A stretch of 64,000 nucleotides of DNA from Pinus tabuliformis (Eukaryota > Streptophyta > Pinopsida > Pinales > Pinaceae), in contig CM062820.1 in the NCBI GenBank assembly GCA_031772625.1, positions 316,294,783-316,358,782 on the forward strand, in the 5' to 3' direction. A model generated the notes under the pieces. It did not search any database and had not been told where the DNA came from. It worked only from the letters and a program-made list of their open reading frames with translations. Position 1 is the first letter of the stretch. Every line of letters begins with the position of its first letter. Shown here one piece after another: positions 50,007 to 61,072 of the stretch. The position numbers and the translations under genes are program-made.

Positions 50007-51902
50007 TGATGGGGCCAGCCCACGTGGTCCCGCCGTTCCAAAGCTGATGTGTAATGCACTTACGATCTGGACAGTAATGTAATTGATTTGGTAATAAATG
50101 TTGTTTGATTTTCAATCTCCTTGGGTTACGGCATGGGTACCTTGATGGTCTGCTGGGTGGACAACTGTCCCTTCTCGGGATTTTGGAAACCCGCCTCGGT
50201 TTGGGTTTTACTCCGTTCGCGCTCCTTTGGTGGTCATTGTTACGCTGGTCTTTAGCTCTGCGAGCTCCTGGCGATTCTTTGTAACTACTGTAATTTCTAT
50301 GGTGAAATGTATGAACTCTGCCTGCCCGGTCGACGGTGTGGTGTGCGTTTGGTTGCGGTCGTGGTCTCTATTGTTCCAAGTCTTGGCCTATATGCTATCG
50401 ATTGTTTGGTGAAGCACTGGTATGGTTTGAACTATGGTTCCTTTTGCATGTGTTTTCGCTGTCGTTGTAGTGTATATCCGGCTTTGATATTCGCCTCTGT
50501 GTATTCTGGTCACTGTCTGCTCGTATCTCACAAGGGTTTTTATCTATTCGAGAGTTGTAAGGTTAATGAGGACATCTACTTCAACGTGGGTTCGTCGGCT
50601 TCCAATTTTGACAGGTCATGTGGCATGCTCTACCCGTCCCTCTGCCAACTTAACCGGTAAGCTTCCGTTCCTTGCTAGATTTTATTTCTGCTATTTGTTT
50701 TGAGACTAATGGCCCGGATCCTCTGTGAGCAGGGGCTCGTCCGGGTGCGGAATTTACAACTACGGCTTGCCTATCAGGTAATGGCCCTTATTAAACTTCC
50801 TCAATAGCTTCTTCCCAATTCTCCGTTCTTGTTTTCGTTTGCTGTGGTTGGTGACTGACCCTTCCTCCGTTTGCCCTTATGAAGGTGGAGCTGTTCGTTG
50901 GTCCGAACACTTGGACTCCCGGCCGCCCTAGACAGTATTCGGGTAGATTCGCCTTGTTGTTTTAACTGTGCTTGTTTGGGTTCTTGTATGGTCTGCTTGG
51001 TTTTCGTTGGCTCTGTGCCGCTATCTGTTGTTGGTTTCTTAGGTGCTAGGTTTTGTGGTAACCTCAGGAGATGGGCTCGAACTCTTTATTGAGGGCTTTT
51101 GTTTACAACCGTGTCAGTTCCCATGTCTGCGAACTCGGTTGGTTTTGTAGTTATTTTGAACAGAGAATGTGAATGCTGATACAGACTTTTAATGACTATG
51201 TTCTATCCTGTGAATTTTATATGGAAATAAATCTGGAACCACTCGTATGGTTTTGTTTGCATACCTGTTAAATGTGTATACACCTGAACGCTATGTCCGC
51301 GCGACCTGTGCTGGTCGTTGTGGCTCTTCGTTTGATTATTGGGCTTTTGTTCTGGTTCGGAGTCTGTAGTGAAACTTTTAACAATGTTTTTGTACCATAA
51401 AGGAAAACAAAAGAACGCACAACATTGAATTTTTACAATATTTGAGGACACTCGTGGAATTGTATGTGCACTAAAAATAATGAATATATTTCTTTCTGTT
51501 AATTATCTTCTTCACTGGCCAACCCGTATTGGGCTTATTTTTCCTCCTTTTGTATCACTGTCCTCGAACAGTTGGATAACTGTTGTTAGTTGTTTTGTTG
51601 TCAGTTACAATAGTTATTTCGTATTTGAAACTTATTCTTAACTAGCATGTTTTCCTTTGCTTGTATTTACAACAGTAATATAATTGTTCGGAAATGAATG
51701 ACTCTGACTAATTACTACTGTTCCTAATTAGAGCTCATTACATTATTCTTGGCATTTTTAACAGAAAAGTAAAATAAAAAACAATAAATAAAAATAAAGA
51801 CAGACACGTTGTCCGTCCAGTGAGTCGTGTTCTCTGTCCTTCTCAGAAACCATATCAACCTTCTTTCCGTCTTCGCCCTGTTAACCAGATGCTCCTGCAT
51901 CA
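50007..51902 (-). repeat. Chromovirus 5' LTR
   Basis: 1,896 bp; on the minus strand it starts TGATGCAGGAGC and ends CCCCATCA. Confidence 0.93.
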
Positions 51903-51907
51903 AATTG
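51903..51907. repeat. Chromovirus target-site duplication, right
   Basis: AATTG, identical to 43493-43497. Confidence 0.9.
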
Positions 51908-52800
51908 GAAGATGGTTTGGAGAAGAATTCTTCACTTATATCTAGATCTTTGGCAGTCTTTCAAACCCTCATGTGTTGCCCCTTTATTTTCCTGATAAAC
52001 TCCTAGCCCGAGAGATAGCCTACCAAACTATAGGGAATGGCCTTTAAAAGTTTATGAAATATAATAAAAAGAAAATCTGGCCTACCTTTACTATTCAATG
52101 TGGTGTCTATACTCTTGACAATTTTAGGCATGCTACTCTTGAGATTGAAGAAATTCAACGTTTAAATTTCCCAACTATTCCCAATAGACAATATGATCCT
52201 AATGATACTGCCAAGAATGTCACTATACAAGCAAATCTTAGGCAATTCACGAATGAGCCAAAAAAATTTGATGATCTATTTGAATTAGTTTCTATCTATT
52301 CAGAGGTTGAGAAACTAGCAGTAGCACAGTTAACTCCTGAGGAATTGATTCAATTTAAATAGTACAGGAATAAAAGGACAACTAACTTTCCTATGGATTT
52401 ATTGATGCTTCATTAACAAAATACAGAGAAGGATAGAGTTTTAGCTAGTACAACACGGGTCCCTAATGTATCTCAAATAAAAGAGACATGAAATTCTTCT
52501 TCTTCTCACGCAGAACAAACTCTAATAAACAAAAATCTAGATACAATTTGGGAGCAATTCACTAAAGAAACAAATCCTAAGAATATGAAGACTCTATTCC
52601 AGATGAAGATTACATAGACCCATGAAGTTACGGGGAAGACATCGCTTACTATTGAGGATTATGATAAAGCTCTAGATACTGATGATTTAGAAGTCATCCT
52701 GGTATTCCCGACCTCTGAAAATTGAAGAAATTCCTCCTCTTTATGGGTTTTATAATCCAAAACATAAAGTTGTGGTTAGAAGATAGATAAAAAGAAAGAG
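51908..52800 (+). pseudogene. Retroelement accessory ORF of unknown family, right part
   Basis: It continues the frame of 42492-43497: GRWFGEEFFTYI, stop, IFGSLSNPHVLPLYFPDKLL, then an open 103-codon run from 52054 (KIWPTFTIQCGVYTLDNFRH). A charged C-terminal part follows (LDTIWEQFTKETNP) with stops at 52360 and beyond. A purine-rich tract at 52768-52808 and TGTTAG at 52831 follow, so the 3' end of an element may lie here. Function unknown. Confidence 0.5.
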
Positions 52801-53149
52801 AATTAAATAGGCCTGGGCTCTAGTCCTTGGTGTTAGTGCAAGGAGTTACTCCTAGATTGCAAAGGATTAAGCCTTACACATCATGATTTCATTTCAAAAT
52901 TTAAAAGGGTTTTTTGAGTGGTGGGATGGCTTTCTGAAGGAGTTTTGAAATGATTGTGTTCCTCTTTAACTTTCATGCATTTGGCAAGTTGTGGCAAGCA
53001 TAAATTGTATGGTTAAGTGAGTATTATATGGGATCAAGGGAAAGAGAACAAATAGCTAATAATTATCCTAAGAAACCAAGTATCTTAAGACAGTGACTTC
53101 AACTACATAAAGCCTTGTAACAAGCTCTGTTTTTTTTTTACAAGTAGGA

Positions 53150-53585
53150 TAACAGTTTGAAAGTAAGAAAATGTGTAAAGTATTTCAAAAATCCTTTGTG
53201 AAACCTTCACTAACAATTTCTACTTAAACTGATATTATGATTTACAACAAACTGGCTAGTAGATAAGTCATCATTAGATCCTCTTAATGATTCTCACTCA
53301 TACTATACTAGCTACTGTAATTTATCATTTAAAAGATTAAAATAGGCTTGACAAGGAAGACAAAAATTAGGGAGTAAAAACATGTATAAATTATCTCACA
53401 AATCCTTTGTTAAAACTTCACTAGCAAGTTCTACTTGAACATATATTATAATTTACAGAAAACTGGACAGTAGATAAGTCATCATCGGATCCTCTTAATG
53501 ATTCGCACTCATACCATACTAGCTACTGTAAATTTATAATTTAGAAAATTGAAAACAGGGGATACACAAACCACACATTAGATAT
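53150..53585. repeat. 211-bp tandem duplication
   Basis: Two diverged copies; for example GGATCCTCTTAATGATTC-type words sit at 53277 and 53488, and TAGATAAGTCATCAT occurs in both. Confidence 0.85.
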
Positions 53586-54370
53586 GACTTGAATCACAAA
53601 ATCCTCCAGCATGAAGTGTAGAAAAAGCTATTTCATTAAGCTGAGTCTTCGGGTGAACGAAAATCCAACCTTGAAATAATATTTACAAAAGATATATATA
53701 GGGAGAGAGGCACCAACTCCAAATCTCCTAAATTGGTGGTTCCATTATTTCCTACTTACATGGGTGTCTTTCAAATATTAAAACAAACATCTCCCATTGA
53801 ATTACAATTGAAAGTTTAGGTGTAGATGAGAAGAAGAGGAAGAATGACACTTTGCTGTTGGAAAGACTGATTGGTTGCCTCTTTTGCTGCTGAATTTTCT
53901 CTTTATGGTCTTGCCTATTGAATGGCCATATGTCTTCATTAAATACAACCTTCAACAACCTTGTAACTGTCTCATATCCATCATCTTTCTTATCCATATC
54001 GTTATGAGTTGTTGTCTTCCAAAACTGGCCTGGAGGTTTGCTGCTAACAACTGTATATTTCTGTTGAGACAGGTGCTACCGGAAATTCCGAAAATACCTA
54101 TAATACCGAAAAAACTGGAAACGTTTCCGACATTGTTGGTAGGATAACATTTCCACTTCAAAATTTTAACAGAAATGCTTCAGAAATACCTTTCATTCCA
54201 GGTGAGCTGCAGCCTCTGCAAGCTTATCCAAGTTGGTTTTAATTCTAGCATATTTAGACCTTGTGATTTTGGTTGTTTCTCATTTGATGATGGTCTCTAT
54301 ATTTTCTGCTTCTTTTTGGATCTTTCTTCTTTTGGAAGGCTCTAATGGTTGGTCCATGGGAGATTTACCT

Positions 54371-55535
54371 CTACTTCTTCAAGGATCTTTTGATTTCCGC
54401 AATTGAGGGATCCTTAGTCTGCAACTTCGTAGGTTGTTCTTCTATAACTATTACTTCAGTTAGCAAACTAGAATTTTTTAGGGCCTTTGGTTTCAGTATG
54501 TATTTGTTCTTTTCCATAGTATGCTTCCTCCTAGTTCCAACAATTGGTTTTAGCTCTTCTTTCTTGTTTTTACTGGTTATTGTATACCCTGCTTCCTTCA
54601 ATATTCCCTCATCAGAATCAAGAGGTTGGTCTTCTTGTTGCTGTTCATGTGCTTCCAGAATTTCAGGAAACACCTGCACTTTAGATTTCTCTTCAGTTCC
54701 AAGTTTTCGTCTCCGAGTTCTTATGTAAACCTTAGGAAAAGGTCTAACTATAGGAATAGTTTTTGAGCTTTTAGTTTTCCGAGGAGAAGAGCTTTCACCT
54801 TGCTCCTTTTTCTTTTCAAATTTAGCAGCTAGAGGCTTCTCGTTGATGCCTTTGGCACCTCTGCTCACACTTTCACTCTTTGTGTTTCTTTTAGAACTTC
54901 CCTCAGCTGATGCAGTTGATGTCCTCTTTGTATGAACCCATGTTGAAGAATATTGAGAAATTTCTTAGGGTTTTGTTGCAAGTTGGTCTGCCCTGTAAAA
55001 CAAGAAATGGTCCCAGGTTTGGTTTCTCTTTTTCAGTTCTTCTTCAACCAGAACCTTGATAGTTTCCTGATGATACAAGCTGTACTCTGATGCTTCCTGA
55101 TGTGTTTGGATCCTGGCTACCATTTTGGTCAGGCTCTGCAATATGAAATAAGGTAGATTAAGAGTCCTCATACCTGCAAAATGAAAAAGAAAGCTCATAT
55201 GGTAAAGAAAAACTAATGTATATCTTCTCTCACAAGTGAGGAAAATCTTAACCAGTTTGACTGTTTCTTCCCATTCTTTCTTCAGATAATTGCTGGGAAT
55301 TCCTTTGGCCCAGTTAGGATCTCTGTATTCATCTCTAATAAAAGCATTGAGATCTCCTCCTTTAATAATCTGCCCTTTAAACCACTTTTCTCCTTCCCGA
55401 GGAAGGTTAAAAGCCTCTGTAATTGACTGTTTTGAAACCTGCAACTGAAAACCAAAAATGGTAGCTTCCTGTCCATTGAAAGTTTGAGCAAAATCTTGGA
55501 CTACACCTTGATGTGAGTCTCCTGACCTCGAGCAA
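54371..55535 (-). pseudogene. Unidentified transposon-associated ORF, minus strand
   Basis: One frame runs from about 55535 (SGDSHQGVVQDFAQTFNGQE) through VSKQSITEAFNLPREGEKWF, ERRYTLVFLYHMSFLF and NQTWDHFLFYRADQL to TAA 54965. It then reads on through a Lys/Arg/Ser-rich stretch (KRTSTASAEG, then SSSPRKTKSSKT) to TAG at 54371. The first half resembles plant transposon-encoded proteins with an EAFNLP..GEKW pattern ('putative plant transposon protein' type), from memory only. The second half is basic and probably disordered. It has no introns and the same strand as the gypsy pol to its right. Role unknown. Confidence 0.45.
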
Positions 55536-56368
55536 AGTGGAAACTAGCCTACCTAAATAAATAGCCTTCTGACCTTTGGATTAGCATCAACTAGCTAAGC
55601 TCCTTGGGGTTCAATTCTCTATAACTTTCCACCTTTCCTAGACTTTGGTGCCATAGAATATCTGCTTGCTGATTATGAAGAATAGGTGTCAAAGTATGAA
55701 AGCTTACCCAGCAACTATTGCAACTATCTTGAATTAGGCTTCCTGGAAATCTGGGTGTGTTCTTAAACTCCTTTATCAGTGTTTCCTTAGCTGCACTTCA
55801 AAAATTCGAAATAGTGACATTTCCTTCACTTTCGAATATTTGAGATGAAGTTATGGTTTAGTCTCCCATGCATATAATCCTTCATGATCACATAATATTT
55901 CATGTTATAATAGATAGCATGTAGTTGTAATGATGAAGTTGAGTTACTCTAGAGATTCTAGCTGATCTGCTACAGGTGGCTGTACGAGAATCTTGCAAAT
56001 CTGGAAATTTTCCTACATTAATTTAGACTAGACGGAAATTCTGGTAGCACATTACACAGAACAGAAAGAACAGTTGTCATAATTCAAACAACTGGCTGAG
56101 ACTAACGTTGTAGACACGCTTAAGATTTTGGGAAACACGAGTTATTTAAGATGGGTGGGGTAGACAATGACTGTCTATGGCTGTGAGTAACACCTATCAA
56201 ACACAATCAACCAAAATGATTAATCACTGCCGCTTGAATTGACTTGGAGTTTGTGACCTATCGAATCATGAAATATCATGATTTGGATTAGATATTCCGT
56301 TGTTATGATATGTGGATAATAATAAAAGGTTGCGTTTTTGGCTTCTTCTTCTTTTTAAAACGGGAAAC

Positions 56369-56502
56369 GCTACTGGAAATTCTGGTAGCATCGGATTTTT
56401 TTTAAAGAGAAAAGGAAATAAAACAGTAACGAAAATATTGTCTGAAAAACAGGGGAGACTGTCTGAACGAGAAAATCATATGCTACCAGAAATTTTGGTA
56501 GC
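56369..56502. repeat. Two palindromic GCTACCAGAAATT-type motifs
   Basis: Near-palindromes at 56369-56389 and 56482-56502 (GCTACCAGAA / TTCTGGTAGC type). Single arms recur at 54075-54090 and 56034-56048. All four lie in the candidate LTR. Confidence 0.7.
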
Positions 56503-56728
56503 GCAATGTTTTTTTTTGAAATTTACAAAATTAATCCTAACAAATAAAAATTCCAAAACCTACTCATGACTTAGCCTAGAACTGTGCTAACATTGGCTCC
56601 AAAGGGGATAGAGCTCTCCCTGAGGCTCTAAGAACTTTTTTGCAGTTTCAGTGCCTTTTCATTGGGCTATGGAGTCTTATTATGAAATCACACTGGTATT
56701 TACAGTGAATCAGAGGTTGCCAACAACC

Positions 56729-57654
56729 TTAGTAAAAGAGTTTTTTGAGAAAACACCCATTAAATGGGCCTCCATACAGTTCTGTCCCATCAAGATTCTA
56801 CAACTCAAAAATATTGTTCTGTAAGACAATTGAAATTTTGAAAGGACCAAGCCATAAAGCATCAAATTTTGAATGCTTACCTAGATCTTGGTGCTATGCA
56901 TCCCACTTCAACACCAGATCTCCAATCTGAAAATCTTATTTTTTAGTCCCTTTTTCAAATACTTCCTTCACATCTTGCTGATATTTTCTTACCAAATCAT
57001 ATTGTTGTTCTCTCTTTTGTTGCACTTCTATGATCTGATACATTCTTCTGGTCATGTCATTTGGTTTAGCTTCATGATCTTGTAGTATTTTGGCTACAGG
57101 AATAGCTAATTGGACTAGAAAAATACAATCAATCCCACAAACCATCTGAATAGGTGATGTATTAATAGACTTTTTGATTGTCACCCTATCAGCCCATAAA
57201 ACAAATTTGAGTTTTTAGTCCCAAGCTTTCTTGTTTTGCTCCAGCAACTTGGTGATGATTCTTACCTAAATTTTATTAGATGATTTAGCTAAACCATTCC
57301 CTTGTGGATAGTAAGTTGTAGAATGAGTAAGCTGAATACCATAATCTTCACAGAAATTTACCAATGGTGTGACTTTAAAAGAAACTGCATTATTTGCTAC
57401 TAGTCTTGATGGACATCCAAATCTAGTTATGATTCCTTCTAGAAAGTTAATGATAACTTTATGAGTGACATTCCTGGTAAGTATTGCTTCGATCCATTTG
57501 GTGAAGTAATTAGTAGCAACAAGAATCCAACGATGTTGCCCACTTGAAGGTGGATGAATTTCACCAATGAAATCTAATCCCCACTGCTGGAAAGGTGCAG
57601 AAACAATTATGGGCTTGAGAGGTAAAGGCTTCAGATGATTTTTACCAATGAACC
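56729..57654 (-). pseudogene. Right-hand gypsy element: integrase core and C-terminus
   Basis: It continues the frame of 63181-64000 across the gag-only insertion (CQRFIGKNHLKPLPLKPI). Integrase core: WGLDFIGEIHPPSSGQHRW, LVATNYFTKWIEA, ITRFGCPSRLVANNAVSFK (the second catalytic Asp is now Asn in VANN), STTYYPQGNGLAKSSNK. C-terminal part: WADRVTIKKSINTSPIQMV, FQIGDLVLKWDA and LWLGPFKI (GPF motif). It ends at TAA 56729 with no chromodomain. Stops: TAG 57266, TAA near 57216, TAA 56936, TAG 56894. The pattern fits the Tat/Athila side of plant gypsy elements rather than chromoviruses. Confidence 0.85.
57650..57654. repeat. Gag-only element target-site duplication, left
   Basis: GAACC, identical to 63181-63185. 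Confidence 0.9.
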
Positions 57655-59846
57655 TGTTAGTGTCAGTATTTGCAGCCTTCCTCCAGTGATCAAACATGCT
57701 CTTACACAAGTGATTTTAAGGTGTCAAGGTCAAATTTTATCATTTCAGTGAGTCTTCAAGTAAAATTTGGTCACTAGGCATTAGGTCTAGGGTGTGATTT
57801 TACCCTTATCAAAGTTGTCCAAATGATGTTCCATGTCACCATTCAGCTGAGTCTACCATCATTCAGAAGGTTTTCATCATCATGCCAAGTTTCATTGGGT
57901 CACTTCACACCTTGTTCGTGCTTCAGTTGCGCCTAGGCAAGGTTCACTTCCCTCTCCTAGGGTTTTGAAGCTAATTTCTCTTGGATGGTCAAATCATTGG
58001 AAAATCTTGTATCCTGATGTTCATACACCTTCCCCTATCCTTAAAATACCTTATCAAACACTTCCCATCACTGAGATCCCCCAAATTCCTCATTTTCGCA
58101 TAAACCCTAGTTTCTTGCTACAACTTGCCAATTTTCTATGGTTGGGCCTGTGTTTTGCCTTTTTGGATCCCTTCCCCTCACTCAATTTCTAATATTCCAC
58201 TTTCCCCTACTTCCTAACATCCCTCCATACTTCCCAAAATTTCCTAAAGAATTTAGAAGCTCCCTATCCCCTTCATTTCGCTTCATTTCGGCAAATCCCT
58301 TGTCCCACACATCGGGATATGTTTCACTCAAATGATGTTTCTGAGAAACAAATGATGAATTTGGGAAAAATGAGAGAGGTTTTTGTCCATAACAGAACAA
58401 GGAAGAAAAACCTCCTTCAATTTTTACACAGGTGTTATGGTTGTGAGGAAATGTCAAATATACAATTGCCTTGGGAGAATTGATGCACCTCTGGAGCGAC
58501 CTCAGAAAAATCAATTTTTCTCCTAGCTCGGTTGGCCAAATGACTTGATTGATAATTAAAATGATAACTAGAGACAATTATCATTCCAATGAGCTATCAT
58601 GAGCTCAATTTGGAGTTGAGGAAGGCATTCAAAAGTGGACTGCAACAGCACTTTGCCTTAAGGCAGCCTCATTTGGCACAGTTCGACCAGTCTTGGGAGA
58701 TTTGATTTTTGAAAATGAAAATGAACTCCAAATTAAAAAATTTCAGTTGGGTTGAAAATTAGACTCAAATACCTTTCCAACAAGCTATCCTGCGCTCAAT
58801 TTGGACATCGGGAAGACCTCCAAAAGTCACCTGGAAAAGAGCATGATGCAAATACCTTTCCAACAAGCTATCCTGCGCTCAATTTGGACATCGGGAAGAC
58901 CTCCAAAAGTCACCTGGAAAAGAGCGTGATGCACAGGAGGAGGAGCGCTCCGGTTTTATAAATATTTTCACTCCATATGGTCAGTTATACAAGTGGCAAA
59001 GGAAGGCAAAGGGTCACCCAAGCCATGTGTCATGTTTTTGGTGCTGCACCTGTAGTTGATGCTTGGCTCTCCACCTTCATTTTGTGACCCTTGGGCGTTC
59101 TATCTCTTCATGGCACATTCTATATATTGTATGCAAACCATTTGCAAAGCAATTTTTTTTGGTTGGTTGGCTTGTAACTTCTGGGAGACTGTGGGAAAGA
59201 AACTTTGTTTCTACATTGTATATTTTTACAGAGAATTAATGAAAGGCAGTGGCTCTGTTTCATGAGATTCCTGTGGTTGTGAGTGTAGCAAGTGTGTCTC
59301 TTATGTTTCATATGTATCTTGTTATGTTCCATATTTCATTTCATATTCATTTCTGGTGAAATTTTTCGAATGAGATTAGGTAGAATTCAATTTTATTGCT
59401 CTACCTGTGGAAAAATTTCATGTACAATGTTCATTCTTCTGTTGAAAAGGATTCATGTTGTCCATTCCCTTTTCACCTTCTTAATCAATCTCTCCATTCC
59501 GCCATATCTTAAAACTAAAATTGCTATGCTTTCCGCCTACCTTGCCTCACGAAATAATCTATGCCTTTATGTTAAGTTCTCTGTTCATTGAGGTCTAGTG
59601 GTCCCAGAACATCCCAGAAACACAGTCATTCATAAAAATCCCTCCTTAGGTTCATTTTCACTTACTAGCCTAAGATAAATTGTTCGTTGAAAAGTCATCT
59701 CAGTCCTTTGCGTTCATCTATTCATTGAGTGTGACTCGGAGAGAGCCCTCTCCTGTTCTGGTAGGGCTAGCTACCAAACTGAGCGTGATTTGTGGTTACC
59801 CTGAATTTTGCCTTCTTTCAGCCTGAGGTAGATTTAAGTGCTAACA
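57655..59846 (+). repeat. Gag-only element 5' LTR
   Basis: 2,192 bp; 84 bp longer than the 3' LTR, explained by the 83-bp duplication at 58766-58931. Confidence 0.92.
58766..58931. repeat. 83-bp tandem duplication found only in the 5' LTR
   Basis: Units at 58766-58848 and 58849-58931 begin CAAATACCTTTCCAACAAGC and are almost identical. The 3' LTR has one copy at the matching place (about 62184). Confidence 0.93.
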
Positions 59847-59849
59847 TAG

Positions 59850-59868
59850 TGGCGACTCCACTGGGGAC
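59850..59868 (+). other. Primer-binding site of the gag-only element
   Basis: TGGCGACTCCACTGGGGAC lies three bases after the 5' LTR. Words of the form TGGCGACTC..CTGGGGA are the usual PBS of plant Tat/Ogre-like elements (Arg-tRNA type, from memory). Confidence 0.7.
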
Positions 59869-59966
59869 TTGATTACAAAATTGTTTGCTTGTAGATTGTC
59901 TTGTCCCAAGACATATCTCATGTTTAGATCTGATGTTGATGGTGAACAACGATCAGACATAAGAAG

Positions 59967-60794
59967 ATGGCTGAAATCATTCATCTGGCGACTCCATTCG
60001 CGATGGATCGGATTGCAAGAAGATACGCTCCCATGAGTCGAGATCACATCCCAGGCTTCCCAAATAAAATTTTGAAGGTAGATTGGTCAAAGAATCTGCC
60101 TACGTTTAAAGATGATGGTAAGAAGGATGCTGCTTTACACCTAGTTCGATTTCACATGCATATTCGCAAGTTGAAGGTTGATTTTCCTGAAGATTGCTTA
60201 ATGAAGATATTCATGGCCACTCTGGAAGACGAAGCCCGATCTTGGTATGAAAGTTTGCCACCTGCTTCCATTTATTGTCTAAAGGATTTTCATTCAGTAT
60301 TCTTTGAGAAGTATAAAGAATCTTATCCATCATTAAATTTAGTTCAAGATTGTTGCAAGCATGCTCATGGTTTTATTGAGATCCTTGAAAAATACTATGG
60401 CGATGATAATTTTATGGAGGATGGTGTCATGGAAGCCTTGTATGAGAATCCATTTCAGTAACATGAAGAGAAACTAGAGGAGTCCCATCAAGATGCTCAG
60501 GAAACTTTGCAGCAAAATCAAGATCTTTGTACGGTGGAAAATGAAGGAAGATCAGAATCAAAAGAAAAAGACATCTTGTTTCTTCAGCAGGAGGTAAATC
60601 TTCATGTTTTTCATGATCCAATGGCAAATTTGTTGCGGACAGTAGTGAAGGTGATTATTGCAGTATTCAGTGATGAAGGAGATCATGGCCAATTATGTTT
60701 ATGGATGCCCAGTTACCAATATAAATTGTTGACCAGAAGATCTGATTGGAAGAATCAGTCAAGAATCCATCTTCTTGATTGGTTACATTGGTAG
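59967..60794 (+). pseudogene. Gag of the gag-only element, one in-frame stop
   Basis: The ATG at 59967 (MAEIIHLATPFAMDRIARRY) opens a 276-codon frame to 60794, interrupted only by TAA 60459-60461 (a Gln codon by C-to-T fits). A retrotransposon gag (capsid-like) domain is seen at codons 45-115: FPEDCLMKIFMATLEDEARS, WYESLPPASI, LKDFHSVFFEKY. The tail is acidic and Gln-rich, and no zinc knuckle is found. Such a Gag could form or join particles of a helper element. No pol domain follows; 60795-61072 is non-coding. Confidence 0.85.
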
Positions 60795-61072
60795 TTTGAT
60801 ATAGTTTGATGATATATAGTCTTGTAAGAAATAAAGGTGGTCATGCTCTACCACCAAGCTTTAAGTTTTAAGTTCAGAGTCAAGTTTTTTTTTTAGTCAT
60901 GTCAGTTTGCATTGAGTCAGTTTGAGTCAAGTTTTAGTCAATAAATTGAGTCATGTTGGTTTGTCTGAATAATGGACTCCATAGCCCAATGGACAAAAGG
61001 CACTGTCTAGCTCTTCCAGAGATCTGCTGTTCTTGGCACCTCCAAGGAGCTACCATCCCCCATTGGAGCCAA

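Larger units (their letters stand above)
43498..51902 (-). mobile_element. Ty3/gypsy chromovirus, 8.4 kb, minus strand, structurally complete
   Basis: The LTRs of 1,900 and 1,896 bp (TGATG...CATCA) bound a single gag-pol frame ending in a chromodomain, flanked by an exact AATTG duplication. The primer-binding site is adjacent to the right (5') LTR. In about 350 bp aligned by eye the LTRs differ at about eight positions, so insertion is moderately old, younger than the ORF it interrupts. Seven in-frame stops and no frameshift disable gag-pol. Confidence 0.95.
52831..56592 (-). mobile_element. Candidate 3' LTR region of the right-hand gypsy element (left end uncertain)
   Basis: The right edge is firm: on the minus strand TGTTAGCAC starts at 56592, just beyond the gypsy pol stop. 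A preceding word (GGAGCCAATGTTAG) is shared with the gag-only element's 3' LTR junction. The left edge is a guess: TGTTAGTGC at 52831 would give matching TGTTAG termini and a 3.76-kb LTR. The other LTR lies outside the window. The region holds an ORF of more than 1 kb (54371-55535), so the true LTR may be shorter with another element between. Confidence 0.35.
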
